Source: Sagittula marina
GTDB taxonomy: Bacteria; Pseudomonadota; Alphaproteobacteria; Rhodobacterales; Rhodobacteraceae
Assembly (NCBI RefSeq): GCF_014196795.1
Contig: NZ_JACIEJ010000005.1
Location: 1-64,000 of the forward strand
Length of the DNA: 64,000 bases
Direction: 5' to 3'
A model generated the notes under the pieces. That model saw only the letters and a program-made list of their open reading frames with translations, searched no databases and was not told the origin of the DNA. Position 1 is the stretch's first letter. Each line of letters starts with the position of its first letter. This document shows, piece after piece, positions 1 to 9,004 of this stretch. The translations under genes were made by a program, and so were the position numbers.

Positions 1-2
1 AG

Positions 3-155
3 TACGACAAGCGCCGATACAAACGGCGCAACCGGATCGAGATCATGTTCGGCAGGCTCAAGGATTGGCGGCGAGTGGCTACCCGATACGACCGCTGTCC
101 GAAGGTCTTCCTGTCGGCAATCGCCCTCGCTGCAACTGTCATTTATTGGCTATGA
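3..155 (+). CDS. IS5-family transposase, C-terminal fragment
   Basis: The frame is open from the window edge and ends at the TGA at 153-155, giving about 50 residues. The fragment contains NRIEIMFGRLKDWRRVATRY, the stretch around the last catalytic Glu of IS5-type DDE transposases (the E of NRIE), followed by the typical short hydrophobic tail ending in IYWL. Only the last part of the gene is in view, so I cannot tell whether the element is intact to the left. Nothing downstream on this strand looks co-transcribed with it. The assignment to the IS5 superfamily is firm; the subgroup (IS427-like) is an inference. Confidence 0.85.
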   Translation, partial: YDKRRYKRRNRIEIMFGRLKDWRRVATRYDRCPKVFLSAIALAATVIYWL

Positions 156-167
156 GTCCTGACCCTA
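152..167. repeat. probable right terminal end of the IS5-type element
   Basis: The transposase stop codon lies inside TGAGTCCTGACCCTAG, which resembles the terminal inverted repeats of IS427-group elements, where the transposase typically ends only a few bases before the IS end. The matching left end and the target duplication lie outside the window, so the exact boundary is an inference. Confidence 0.45.
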
Positions 168-615
168 GCGCGCCGTTTCACGACCTTTCTACCGATCCGT
201 CGGACGGCAGGGTGTTTCAAAGGAATGTCGCGAGAGAGGATGAAGGGAGGCAGGCGTTGCGGAATTGATCCAGTGGATCTTTTCAGCTTTGAAAGAGCGG
301 CGTGCCGGGTATATCCGACATGGCCTTGCGGCAACTAACCGGTTTCGTCGAGGGTCTGGGGCTTCTGCTCGGTCTGAACTGGCAGGTGGCTGACTTCAGA
401 ACGCTCTCCCACCGTCGGAAGGCACTTCGCGGTGTCCCGTATTGCAGCATTCCCGAGATGAACCCCTCCTGGAATTTATGTGAAAAGAGCCCGCATCAAG
501 GTTTAGATAGGGTTTCCAAAGACTGGTGGTGAAGCCTTCGCAGCATGATCGAGCCTCTGGGGATCATGTCAGAATATTGCTCCAGTTCAGTGATATTTTG
601 GCGTGCGACATGAAG
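168..615. other. gene-poor flank between IS end and chemotaxis operon
   Basis: I see no convincing gene in these roughly 450 bases. Short open frames exist on both strands but none has a recognisable motif or a good ribosome-binding site. It is the downstream end of the minus-strand chemotaxis operon, and the IS may have inserted in or deleted sequence that once continued the operon. Confidence 0.5.
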
Positions 616-2298
616 TTAGAAAAAGAAATCGTCGTCCGGAACATCTCCTGCGGTTTCTTCAGCTTGGTGCTGGCCAGCTCGAAAATTCGCTGCATCGTCG
701 GGATAAAAGTGGCTGAATATTTCGCGCTCGGCCTCGATGGTGAAGCACGCATAAATTTGGGCAAGCACATCATGCGACTGAGGGTCGCCCGATCCCGTGC
801 CCCTTGGCAGCCGAGCTGCGAGATCACCGAGCCGCTCGGTGTGCGCCCGCGCAGGCGCAAAGTCGAATTCAAGTCGCGCGACCCGGCCTCTGATTTTACC
901 GATGACGGTCTGCAGGGGGCTCAGGTCGTGGACCACTCGCTCGATCAACGGATTAATTCGCATCGACAGGGTGGTGGGCACCTGGATCGATCGGGTGATA
1001 ATCTCTTCGGATTCGGTCGTGATCTGCCGCCCTAGCGTCCCTATCCTCAGCATCGTCTCGCGTATGCGGGCGAAGCTGTCGCTGGTGTCCTGTGCCACAA
1101 ACTGGATCTGTTCCGCGACCACCTTCAGAGGCGTGCCGTCGTCACCGAGCCGGGCGCAGGCAAGCACCGCGTTCATGCCAATCTGCTTGATGTTGAACTG
1201 CACTTCCTCACCCTCGTGCGTCAACGCATTGAATTGATCCAGCTCTTCGTGCAGCATCCGGTCGAGCTCGCGCGTTCGCTCCTGCATCGGCCGCACGGTT
1301 TCGAGTGTCTGCGCGATCCGAGCAGACCCATCCAACAGAGTGTCCGCGTCCAGCGCATGGTCCGTCGTCCCAGCGAAATCTGCAAGATGCTTGTCAACAA
1401 GGGTTTGCAGACTGTCCGTCAGGACCGCGATGTTGGATTCCAGCCGGGCGAGGCTGCCCGACTGTTCGCGCGCGGCATCTGTAAGCAGCGTTGCTGCCAT
1501 GGGTGGCAGCAGCCCGCCGTCGCCGGTCATGGTTTCCAGGATGTTGGCCACATGTTCCAACCGCTGGCGCGTTGCGTCGCCGACCTGCAGGCCCTCGACC
1601 GCCTGAGCTGTGGCGGATTGAATGGCCTGCACCTGGCGCGCCATCTCATCGCTCGCTCCCGCGATTGCGCGCACGTTGCGCTCGAATTCGCTCACATCGG
1701 CGATCAACGCACCAAAGGCTGTGCAGACGACGCCGTTCACCGTGGCGCCGACCTCGCCGATCATGTGCTCGACCTGCGTGACGGACGCGCGAATGCCGCG
1801 AATTGCACCCTCGAACTGGTGCAGCAACTGTTGCATCTGGCCCACGATGCGCGACCCATCGTCGGTCAGACTGCTCAGGCGCTGTTCCTGTATCAGCATC
1901 GACGACAGCACCACACGCGCGTTGACCATCACGAACCGCGTGGTCATGACCGAGCGGCGGACAGAGCTGACCTCCTTGTCGAGCGTGAGGATCATGTCAT
2001 TCAATCCCTTGATCCGCCCGAAAATTTCGTGAAATCCAGTGCTGAGGTCGGCAAACGTCTCGGGTTGGGTGCAAGCCTGTTCGCGCAGCCGGTCCATGAC
2101 GTCCTCGCGCCCAAGGGCTGCCAGCGAATCCACCGCTGCCAGCGCGGCACTCAGCAGGTCCGACACCTCAAGCAACTGTTCGCCTGTGGACAGAAAAACG
2201 TCCTCGGTTGCGTCGCGCAGCCGCAACACATCGTCCGACAGGGCGGCGTGCGCTCCGCCGAGGTGGTGTTCCTGCTGTTTTGGATGTGCGGCAGTCAT
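616..2298 (-). CDS. soluble methyl-accepting-chemotaxis-like protein
   Basis: This 560-residue protein has no signal peptide, membrane segment or HAMP domain and is almost entirely helical. Residues 366-402 (IKQIGMNAVLACARLG, then LKVVAEQIQFVAQ) align by eye with the signalling hairpin of MCPs (usually LALNAAIEAARAGE...FAVVADEVRxLA), but the tip is divergent. A weaker hairpin-like stretch occurs at 121-152 (RFVMVNARVVLSS), and 238-254 (QVGDATRQRLEHVANIL) is another conserved-looking block. The C terminus has FTIEAEREIFSHF and ends in the acidic-aromatic DDDFFF, possibly a docking tail. The start overlaps the stop of cheB by four bases (ATGA), so it is translationally coupled. I infer a cytoplasmic signalling or adaptor protein of the chemotaxis array; it is not a standard ligand-sensing receptor. 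Confidence 0.75.
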   Translation of the reverse strand: MTAAHPKQQEHHLGGAHAALSDDVLRLRDATEDVFLSTGEQLLEVSDLLSAALAAVDSLAALGREDVMDRLREQACTQPETFADLSTGFHEIFGRIKGLNDMILTLDKEVSSVRRSVMTTRFVMVNARVVLSSMLIQEQRLSSLTDDGSRIVGQMQQLLHQFEGAIRGIRASVTQVEHMIGEVGATVNGVVCTAFGALIADVSEFERNVRAIAGASDEMARQVQAIQSATAQAVEGLQVGDATRQRLEHVANILETMTGDGGLLPPMAATLLTDAAREQSGSLARLESNIAVLTDSLQTLVDKHLADFAGTTDHALDADTLLDGSARIAQTLETVRPMQERTRELDRMLHEELDQFNALTHEGEEVQFNIKQIGMNAVLACARLGDDGTPLKVVAEQIQFVAQDTSDSFARIRETMLRIGTLGRQITTESEEIITRSIQVPTTLSMRINPLIERVVHDLSPLQTVIGKIRGRVARLEFDFAPARAHTERLGDLAARLPRGTGSGDPQSHDVLAQIYACFTIEAEREIFSHFYPDDAANFRAGQHQAEETAGDVPDDDFFF

Positions 2299-3401
2299 CG
2301 CGCCACGCGACCCGGTTTGACCGCAAGCTGTGCGTGGCTGTCGATCTCCTTGGCGATACGCTGCAGTGCCACGACCTTGTCGACGCCGCCGGCATCGATC
2401 GCTTCGCGCGGCATGCCCCAGACGACGCTGGACGCTTCGTCCTGCGCCACGGTGCGCGCGCCCGAGGCATGCATTTCTGCCATGCCAGCCGCACCGTCGT
2501 CGCCCATTCCGGTCATGATGATCCCCAACGCGTTCGCGCCCGCCGCTTGCGCAACGGAACGAAAGAGCACATCGACCGAAGGCCGGTGTCGGCTGACATA
2601 GGGCCCATTGACAACATCCACCCGATAGCTGGTGCCACTGCGGCGCAATATCATGTGATGGTTGCCCGGCGCGATCAGCGCCGTTCCGCGGGTCATGACA
2701 TCGCCGTTCTCGGCCTCGCGAACCTCGATCCGGCAGAGCGTATTCAGTCGATTGGCGAAAGCATGGGTGAATTTCTCGGGCATATGCTGCACAACTGCGA
2801 TGGCAGGAGCCTCGGCAGGCAGGGCGGTCAGCACATCGCGCAGGGCTTCGGTCCCCCCGGTGGAGGCGCCGATGGCGACAATGGGCATGGTTTCGGGAAC
2901 AGGCTTGGGTGGTCGATGTGGCAGTACGACGTCAGCGCTGTACTTCTCTCCAGGAACAAAGGCCGGAGCGGGACGGCGTGTCGCATCACCATGCCGGCTG
3001 GACACCGCGGCGCGCAACGCGTCGCCGATCTGCACTGCTGCCTCGGCCCGAGCCACCTGCGTATCGAGCCTCGGTTTCGCCAACACCTCTGCCGCGCCGA
3101 GATCCAGCGCCTTTAGCGCGCCCTGCGAGCCCGCTTCAGTGTAGCTGGAACACACGACCACAGGCATGGGACGCTGGGACATGATCTTTTTCAGGAAGGT
3201 CAGCCCATCCATGTTGGGCAATTCCAGATCCAGAAGTATCACGTCCGGCAGGCCTTTCTTCATCCGCTCGACCGCGATGAAAGGGTCCGAGGCGGTCGCG
3301 AAAAGTGACAGCCCGGCATCGGCGCGGATGATCGCCGAAAAGGCGCTGCGAACGGTGGCGCTGTCGTCGACGACAAGGACGTTGATTTGGCGGTTCGGCA
3401 T
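2295..3401 (-). CDS. cheB: CheB, protein-glutamate methylesterase/deamidase response regulator
   Basis: The 368-residue protein removes methyl groups from (and deamidates) glutamyl residues of chemoreceptors. The N-terminal receiver (about 5-125) has the acidic pair at 12-13, the phospho-acceptor D58 in LLDLELPNMDG and K109. A linker follows, then the CheB catalytic domain (about 172-365) with the triad S180 (GASTGGTEA), H206 (VQHMPEKFT) and D302 (TGMGDDGAAG). Length and domain order are normal for CheB. It lies directly after cheR (4-base gap) and is coupled to the MCP-like gene downstream. Phosphorylation by a CheA is expected from the family, but no cheA is in the window. Confidence 0.96.
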   Translation of the reverse strand: MPNRQINVLVVDDSATVRSAFSAIIRADAGLSLFATASDPFIAVERMKKGLPDVILLDLELPNMDGLTFLKKIMSQRPMPVVVCSSYTEAGSQGALKALDLGAAEVLAKPRLDTQVARAEAAVQIGDALRAAVSSRHGDATRRPAPAFVPGEKYSADVVLPHRPPKPVPETMPIVAIGASTGGTEALRDVLTALPAEAPAIAVVQHMPEKFTHAFANRLNTLCRIEVREAENGDVMTRGTALIAPGNHHMILRRSGTSYRVDVVNGPYVSRHRPSVDVLFRSVAQAAGANALGIIMTGMGDDGAAGMAEMHASGARTVAQDEASSVVWGMPREAIDAGGVDKVVALQRIAKEIDSHAQLAVKPGRVAR

Positions 3402-3405
3402 CAGC

Positions 3406-4272
3406 TTAGTCCTTGCAGAAGACGGCGGGCGCGATCTGTGTCAGCGATGGCTGGCTCACAATCATACTTTCGGAATGGCCGACAAACAGATGGCCGCGCG
3501 GGGCCAGGTGATCCACCATGCGGCTGATCACCTTGGCCTGGTCGCGGGCGTCGAAGTAGATCAGCACATTTCGCAGAAAGATGACGTCGATATTCCGGTC
3601 GATCGGGCAGTCATGGCTCAGCAGGTTGATCTGCTGGAACTGCACCCGACGGCGCAGTTCCGGCACCACGCGCCATTCGCCCTTTCGGCGGCCGATGCCT
3701 TCCATCAGGTGATGCGCTTGATTGGCGGCCGGCACCGGCGCGATCTCGGCCTGATTGTAGACAGCTGCGCGCGCACGATCGAGAACCTTGAGATTTATGT
3801 CGGTTCCAAGGATGCCCCACTCGAAAGCGCCATGGCGGGTCGCATAGTCGGCCAACACCATCGCCGCGGTATAGGCCTCCATGCCTGAGGATGCTGCCGC
3901 GCTCCAGATCTTGAACATTGAGGCGCGGCCCGTTGCCGGACGCCGCTTCAACCGATCGGGCAGGATCGTCCCTGCCAGCAGCCGGAAATGCTCAGCTTCA
4001 CGAAAGAAATCGGTCTTGTTGGTCGTCACCGCATCGAAGATCACGTCCAGCTCGCCTTCCAGCGCCCCCTCGTCAAAGAGGTAGGTGAAATACTGGTCCA
4101 CCGATGCAAGCCGCAGCTCGGTCATGCGCCGCCGCAGACGGCTTTCCACCATCACACGCTTGTTTTGCGGCAGGCGCACCCCGATCTCATCCTTCACGAT
4201 CTGCGAAAAACGCTCGAAGCGCTTGTCCGAGGATGTCTCTGCCGTTGCGACGCTGGTGGCCATTTCGTTCAC
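3406..4272 (-). CDS. cheR: CheR, chemoreceptor glutamate O-methyltransferase
   Basis: The 288-residue protein transfers methyl groups from S-adenosylmethionine to receptor glutamates, opposing CheB. It has the all-alpha N-terminal CheR domain (about 15-75, with RRRMTEL) and the SAM-binding domain with FKIWSAAASSGMEAYTAAM, GTDINLKVLDRA, and NVLIYFD near the end. I chose the GTG at 4272: it overlaps the stop of the upstream small ORF as GTGA and has GGAAGG about seven bases before it. The ATG at 4263 is an alternative. It is followed after 4 bases by cheB. The pair forms the adaptation half of a chemotaxis system. Confidence 0.95.
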   Translation of the reverse strand: MNEMATSVATAETSSDKRFERFSQIVKDEIGVRLPQNKRVMVESRLRRRMTELRLASVDQYFTYLFDEGALEGELDVIFDAVTTNKTDFFREAEHFRLLAGTILPDRLKRRPATGRASMFKIWSAAASSGMEAYTAAMVLADYATRHGAFEWGILGTDINLKVLDRARAAVYNQAEIAPVPAANQAHHLMEGIGRRKGEWRVVPELRRRVQFQQINLLSHDCPIDRNIDVIFLRNVLIYFDARDQAKVISRMVDHLAPRGHLFVGHSESMIVSQPSLTQIAPAVFCKD

Positions 4273-4523
4273 GCAGCTTCCTTCCAGATTTCTGATGTGG
4301 CCTTGCGGTAGCGAAAGAGCAGGGGGGCGCCGGACGTATAGACGTCCGGATTGGCTCCATTGCCCGGATTTGTTCGCATTTTCACCAAGGCCCCGTCGTC
4401 GCCCCGCCGTTCAATCATGACCACGATTGCGGCGATCTTTGAAGCGGCGGAAAGATACCATTTGATCAGTTTAAGCTGGGTCGCATGTTCCATGACGTTG
4501 CCAATTCTACCGAACCTGTCCAT
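4269..4523 (-). CDS. small hypothetical protein at head of che operon
   Basis: This 84-residue ORF is not recognised. It is preceded by a GAGG element about four bases before the ATG, and its stop codon overlaps the GTG start of cheR as GTGA. That coupling is the main reason to believe it. The protein has a central hydrophobic stretch (KIAAIVVMI) and a basic C-terminal half, with no cysteine and no signal peptide. It could be a small chemotaxis accessory protein or merely a leader ORF for cheR. An overlapping longer minus-strand frame (4466-4798) has no support. Confidence 0.45.
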   Translation of the reverse strand: MDRFGRIGNVMEHATQLKLIKWYLSAASKIAAIVVMIERRGDDGALVKMRTNPGNGANPDVYTSGAPLLFRYRKATSEIWKEAA

Positions 4524-6296
4524 GAACCTCGCATGTTCGACTGCAAGGAAATCGTTTTTAATCGGGTTGAGACACCACAGGCCCTCCGAATTTGATTATC
4601 CTCTCTGCAAAGGTCGATCATGATCACCGGTTTCAGGCGCGGCTTGGCTGCAGCTTCGATACGTGCGGAGTGGTCGAAGGCGAAGGCCACAAATACCCAC
4701 CCATTTCTCACACCCCTAAAACCGCATTCAACAAACGTATGCGGCATAGAAATTAAGACGGTACTAATCGGCGTGGTTGCACATATCGGTCGAGACAATT
4801 CATATTAGAAATCCTGAGTGTTGGCTGAGGGCATGCCAAATCCCTTTGCTACTCGATACCGCACAGCCAATTGGCGCGGTTATATGTGTCGTGTTTCGCT
4901 TTTGCTCCGGTTGGATCCGGACCTGATTCTGGCAGGTGGCGAAGTCCGCCAAGCGTGTTCATCCCGAGACCGATGGACCGGGCCATTTTGCCTGACCAAG
5001 TAGACAAAACGGGTTGGGATCACCTCAACAGACCACGCGTTGGCGAGTGGTCCCCAACCAGAGATGAATTATGCGCGCCCATCGACAGAACAGGGGGGGG
5101 GGCATGGCCGGACACTTGAAAATGTCGCACCTTCAGCCTTCGTGGTGGCGAGGGCCATGCCACGCACCGTTGTCAATCGCACCCAACGGCTGGACGTATT
5201 GGCCGGTGAGACTTGGGCGATACGAGAGGCAGCACGGTGCGCTTCGTATCCACGCGAAGCGACGATCCAGAGGCCACGTGCAATGCGTAAGACGCTTGCC
5301 ACGTCGATGCCGTTGAAATGAAATCATCCGCCTCGCCGCAGGCGGCGCGTGCGCGTGCCCACAAATGGAAATCATTCCTTTGCGATGGTTTCCAATCTGC
5401 TGAAAAGCACTTTCAAGATCGTTGTGCCGATACAGCCTCCTTGGATGATATCCCGATTATTCTAACTTCATTGTTGCACAGCTCTGACGGACGAAGGGTC
5501 ACATTCCAGATCGCTTCGGTCTGACGGGCGGCCTTGGGCAAGCCGAAACCTTCCCGCAAGTTTGGCGGTCCGGGCCGACGTCACTCAGTGCCCGACATGC
5601 GAGGGGAACTTCTGTCAGGGCGGCGCTCAACGTAACGCTCTCAACGGACACCGTTTGGTGTCGGTGGGCCGCAGTGGTAACGGTGACCGTACCGTGATGC
5701 CAGAGTGCCCCGACCAGTTTCACACAGGTGACGGGATCGGTGGCGTGACCACCCCCCCTCCTGTCTCATAATTTGGACAGCTTCCGTTGTAGGGCGGGTA
5801 GGGGGAAACGTGTAAAGCAGACTGTCCCTCGCCATCACGCCTGAGGCGTGTGCTGTTTTGCGACTGATGGCAAGAACGACTTCAGAAAGCCGTAACAATG
5901 GCAGACGTGTCGCGTGCGTCGCAGGGGCATTTAGCATCGCATCCCATCCGAAACGGTAATTATACGATATATGCGTTGCTTTGAGCGAATCTTTTACCCG
6001 GATGCGCCCCTCGGACCCTGCCAATAATTGCGGAAAATTGGCGAATAAGCGTCTTTTCCAGCATTTTCAGGGTCAGGCTAAGCTGCGATGTGAGCGCTAG
6101 CGGAGGTCGTTTATCCACCGCAATGCGTTGGCGATTAAAATTTAGACGCAATTTTTGTTTATTAAAATCAACAGTGTAACATTGGGTGCTGTTGAATTCG
6201 TCGCTTAAGGAGGGCTGCTGGCGCGCTTTTTTCTTCCCAGAATGGATAAAAGCGGTAACATTCACGTAAATCACATCTTTAAGACAGGACGATTAC
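4524..6296. other. 1.8-kb gene-poor region between che and iac operons
   Basis: No gene is supportable here. The part next to 4523 must carry the promoter of the minus-strand che operon, and the AT-richer end (about 5930-6290) must carry the promoter of the iac operon. A run of ten G residues occurs at 5093-5102 and a run of seven C near 5751. ORFs of up to 127 codons on either strand lack motifs and good ribosome-binding sites. A weak sigma-70-like pair, TTGTTT at 6155-6160 and TAACAT at 6177-6182 (16-base spacing), is the best promoter guess for iacH. Confidence 0.5.
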
Positions 6297-7460
6297 GTGC
6301 CCCAAGAGTTCGAAGCGCCATCCGTAGCTCCTGATATCTCCGGCGTAGTGACGCGGCCGCTTATGCTCGGCTCTGATGGGTTGCGCGTTCTGGTGAAGGA
6401 GTGCCTTGGCGTCTCTGGCGTGCCGACGCGATGTGGCAGCGCTGCATTTGCAGATGCCCCGGCGGAGACCGTGCACTCCGCCGTGGTCGAAAATCTGTTG
6501 GCAGCGGAGGTGCGGATCACCGGCCTGGTGACGATGCATGAGATGGCCTTTGGTGTGAGCGGCGTAAACGCCTTTGCGGGGACCGCGCCGAACCCAAATT
6601 GGCCTGATCGCATTCCCGGCGGTTCGTCGTCTGGAACCGCCAGTGCCGTGGCTGCAGGGCTGTGTGACTTTGCCATCGGCACGGACACCGGCGGTTCGGT
6701 CCGTCAGCCCGCCTGCTGTTGTGGCGTCTACGGGCTGAAGCCGACCTTCGGGGCCATTGATCGGCGTGGCGCCGTGCCGCGCGTCTCATCCCTGGATGTG
6801 ATCGGGCCAATGGCGCGCGATGCCGCGATGCTGGAACGCGCGGCGTCGATCCTTCTGAAATTCAACTGCGAACAGGTTCAAGCGCCGCGACTGGCCCGTA
6901 TCACGGTCGAGGCCGATGCCGACATCAATGACGCCTTGGCTAAATCGTTGGCCGGCCAGGGGCAGATCCCCGCGCTGGATTTGCCGTCCTTCAAGGCGGC
7001 TTATGAGGCGGGTCTGGTGGTGATCAACCACGAAATCGCGCAGGAATTTGGGCAGCTTGCTCGCTCCAACGCTGTCATGGGGGAGGACGTGAGATCACGC
7101 ATCCTTGCCGCGCTCGAGGTCACAGACGCACAGCGCGCCGAGGCGGAAGAGGTCCGCGCCCGGTTCACCGCCGAGGTGGATGCAGCGCTCGCCACGGTCG
7201 ATGCGCTGGTCCTGCCCACGATGCCCTGCGTGCCGCCAACCTTGAGCGATGCGCAAGACCCCCGCGCGCTGATCCCTCTGACGCGGCTGGTGCGCCCCTT
7301 CAACCTCAGTGGCCATCCGGCGCTGACCATCCCGATCCTGACCGACAGCGGCTTGCCCGCAGGGCTGCAACTGGTGGGACGCAAGGGGGCCGATGCCACC
7401 CTCTGCGCCATCGCCCGCAGCCTGTTCCCAGCGAAACCGATAGTGGAGACCCAAGCATGA
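6297..7460 (+). CDS. iacH: IacH, amidase-signature hydrolase of auxin degradation
   Basis: The 387-residue protein belongs to the amidase signature family. Its Ser-cisSer-Lys triad can be read as K34 (VKECLG), the GGSSSG loop at 108-113 and S134 in GTDTGGSVRQPA. The start is a GTG at 6297 with AGGAC upstream. It opens the operon whose gene order is that of the described indole-3-acetate cluster iacHABICDEFG, and its stop overlaps the next gene as ATGA. In that pathway IacH is reported, as I recall, to hydrolyse an amide-type intermediate on the way to an anthranilate-like ring. The family is certain; the symbol rests on synteny. Confidence 0.88.
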   Translation: MPQEFEAPSVAPDISGVVTRPLMLGSDGLRVLVKECLGVSGVPTRCGSAAFADAPAETVHSAVVENLLAAEVRITGLVTMHEMAFGVSGVNAFAGTAPNPNWPDRIPGGSSSGTASAVAAGLCDFAIGTDTGGSVRQPACCCGVYGLKPTFGAIDRRGAVPRVSSLDVIGPMARDAAMLERAASILLKFNCEQVQAPRLARITVEADADINDALAKSLAGQGQIPALDLPSFKAAYEAGLVVINHEIAQEFGQLARSNAVMGEDVRSRILAALEVTDAQRAEAEEVRARFTAEVDAALATVDALVLPTMPCVPPTLSDAQDPRALIPLTRLVRPFNLSGHPALTIPILTDSGLPAGLQLVGRKGADATLCAIARSLFPAKPIVETQA

Positions 7461-8599
7461 CCCGCCCTGAACCCGACTTGTCGCGCACCGCCGCGCTGAT
7501 GGCGCTTTGTGATACGATCCGTGGCCGCCGCGCCGAGTTTGACCAGCTGCGCCATATCCCCCAGGATATTGTCGACGGCTTTCGCAAGGTGGGCGTTTAC
7601 CGCGCGTTCGTGCCGACCCGTCTGGGTGGCGATGCGGTCACGCCCATGCAATTTCTGGAGCTGATCGAGACCATTGCCGCCGCCGACCCTTCGGCAGGCT
7701 GGGTGGCGTCCTTTGGTGTGTCGTCGACCTATCTTGCGGCGCTTCCGGTGGAGACCTTTGATGCCATTTACGGCGCAAACCCTGACACGGTTTTTGCCGG
7801 GGGGCTGTTTCCGCCCCAGTCCGCGCAGCGCGTCGAAGGCGGGGTCGAGGTGTCGGGCCGGTGGGCGTGGTGCTCCGGCTCCATGTGCGCGGATCTGCTT
7901 GGGGGTGGCATAAAGATCGACGGCGACGAGACGCCGCTGCCCCGCACCGCGGTGATGCCCCGCGACAAGGTCACGATCGACGAGACATGGAACACCATCG
8001 GTCTGCGCGGCACCGGCAGCCATGACCTTGTTGTCGACAAGGTGGTCGTGCCTGACGACTGGACGTTTGTCCGTGGAAACCCGTCCGCGATGGAGGACCG
8101 GATTTTCCGTTACCCCGCCATGGCACTGGCGGCGCAGGTTCTGGCGGTCGTGGCTCTTGGTGCGGCGCGCGAGGCGCTTGATTTCATTCGCTCGGATGCG
8201 GCGCAGCGTGCATCGATCACCGGCGCCCCGAACCCCGGCGCGCGGCCTTATGTCCAGGCGCATCTGGCCCGCGCCGAGGCGACGCTCGCCGGCGCCCGCG
8301 CGCAGTTCTACGACGCCACCGCCAAGGCGTGGGAGGAGCTGGCCGACAACGACCGTGTGTCGACCGACACCCATGTCCGCTTGCGGCTTGCCGCGACAAC
8401 GGCCGCCCATGACGGCGCCGAGGCCGCCCGGCAGGCGTTCTTGATGGGCGGCGCGGGCGCGATGATGGCCGGGCATCCTCTGGGACGGCTGATGGTCGAC
8501 GCGGCCTGCGTCGCGCAACACGCCTTCATGGGGGAGGGCACATGGACCTCTGCCGGGGCGGCCATGTTCGGCGAACAGACACCGCCGGGTTTCCCCTGA
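7457..8599 (+). CDS. iacA: IacA, flavin-dependent indole-3-acetate monooxygenase
   Basis: The 380-residue protein has the acyl-CoA-dehydrogenase fold of group D flavin monooxygenases (the HsaA/DszC/IacA type) rather than a true dehydrogenase. Visible landmarks are DPSAGWVASFG at about 75-85, the substrate-loop region WAWCSGSMCADL, and TWNTIGLRGTGSHDLVV. The C-terminal helical bundle ends with HAFMGEGTW. It would hydroxylate indole-3-acetate at C2 using reduced flavin, presumably supplied by IacG encoded at the end of the operon. It starts inside the iacH stop (ATGA) and is followed by 45 bases before iacB. Position between an amidase and a Rieske pair makes the auxin assignment strong. Confidence 0.9.
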   Translation: MTRPEPDLSRTAALMALCDTIRGRRAEFDQLRHIPQDIVDGFRKVGVYRAFVPTRLGGDAVTPMQFLELIETIAAADPSAGWVASFGVSSTYLAALPVETFDAIYGANPDTVFAGGLFPPQSAQRVEGGVEVSGRWAWCSGSMCADLLGGGIKIDGDETPLPRTAVMPRDKVTIDETWNTIGLRGTGSHDLVVDKVVVPDDWTFVRGNPSAMEDRIFRYPAMALAAQVLAVVALGAAREALDFIRSDAAQRASITGAPNPGARPYVQAHLARAEATLAGARAQFYDATAKAWEELADNDRVSTDTHVRLRLAATTAAHDGAEAARQAFLMGGAGAMMAGHPLGRLMVDAACVAQHAFMGEGTWTSAGAAMFGEQTPPGFP

Positions 8600-8644
8600 T
8601 TTCACCGACACAGAGACAGACATCTACCGACGAAGGACAATCTC

Positions 8645-9004
8645 ATGACCGATACACCGCTGCGCACGCTCTTGTGCTTCAACAACCACCCGACGTTTTT
8701 CTCCTTGCCGTTCGATCAGATCGGACCGGTCTGGAAGGCCACGCAGGAACTGATGGCGGGCATCGACCAGATGGACGGCGTCACCATCGTTGGCACCTTT
8801 GATGACGACCAGACCATGGTCGGCGCCAGCCAGGGCTTTCCATTCACATGGTACATCATGGCTGATTTCCCCAACCGCGAGGCGGTGCAGGCGGCCTGCA
8901 ATTTGCTGCGCACCATCGTCGTGGGCGAGGGCAATGACCGGCTGTGGAAATACATGACCGTCGAGGCCCGCATGGGCCGCGCGCTGGAGATCCCCAAGCT
9001 GTGA
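8645..9004 (+). CDS. iacB: IacB-like small protein of auxin pathway
   Basis: This 119-residue protein has no membrane segment and no familiar catalytic motif. It contains QGFPFTWYIMADF and ends with a charged helix, compatible with a small alpha/beta-barrel dimer. Position directly after iacA, and its size, match iacB of the characterised cluster, which I recall as acting on the dioxindole-acetate stage. AAGGACAATCTC precedes the ATG. The last bases overlap the next gene as GTGA. Assignment is by synteny, not by a motif. Confidence 0.75.
   Translation: MTDTPLRTLLCFNNHPTFFSLPFDQIGPVWKATQELMAGIDQMDGVTIVGTFDDDQTMVGASQGFPFTWYIMADFPNREAVQAACNLLRTIVVGEGNDRLWKYMTVEARMGRALEIPKL

Noticed and set aside
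1216-2601. 461-codon plus-strand frame opposite the MCP-like and cheB genes
   Set aside because: Composition is typical of antisense shadows, and cheB has all catalytic residues on the other strand.
4466-4798. 110-codon minus-strand frame upstream of cheR
   Set aside because: It overlaps the better-supported 84-residue ORF and lacks a ribosome site and any motif.
5640-5700. Short hairpin-forming repeats (ACACC/GGTGT and ACGGT/ACCGT) considered as terminator or regulator RNA
   Set aside because: Arms are only five bases, no T tract follows, and no gene ends there.
5641-6024. 127-codon minus-strand frame upstream of iacH
   Set aside because: No ribosome site, no motif, and its 5' end runs into the AT-rich promoter region of iacH.
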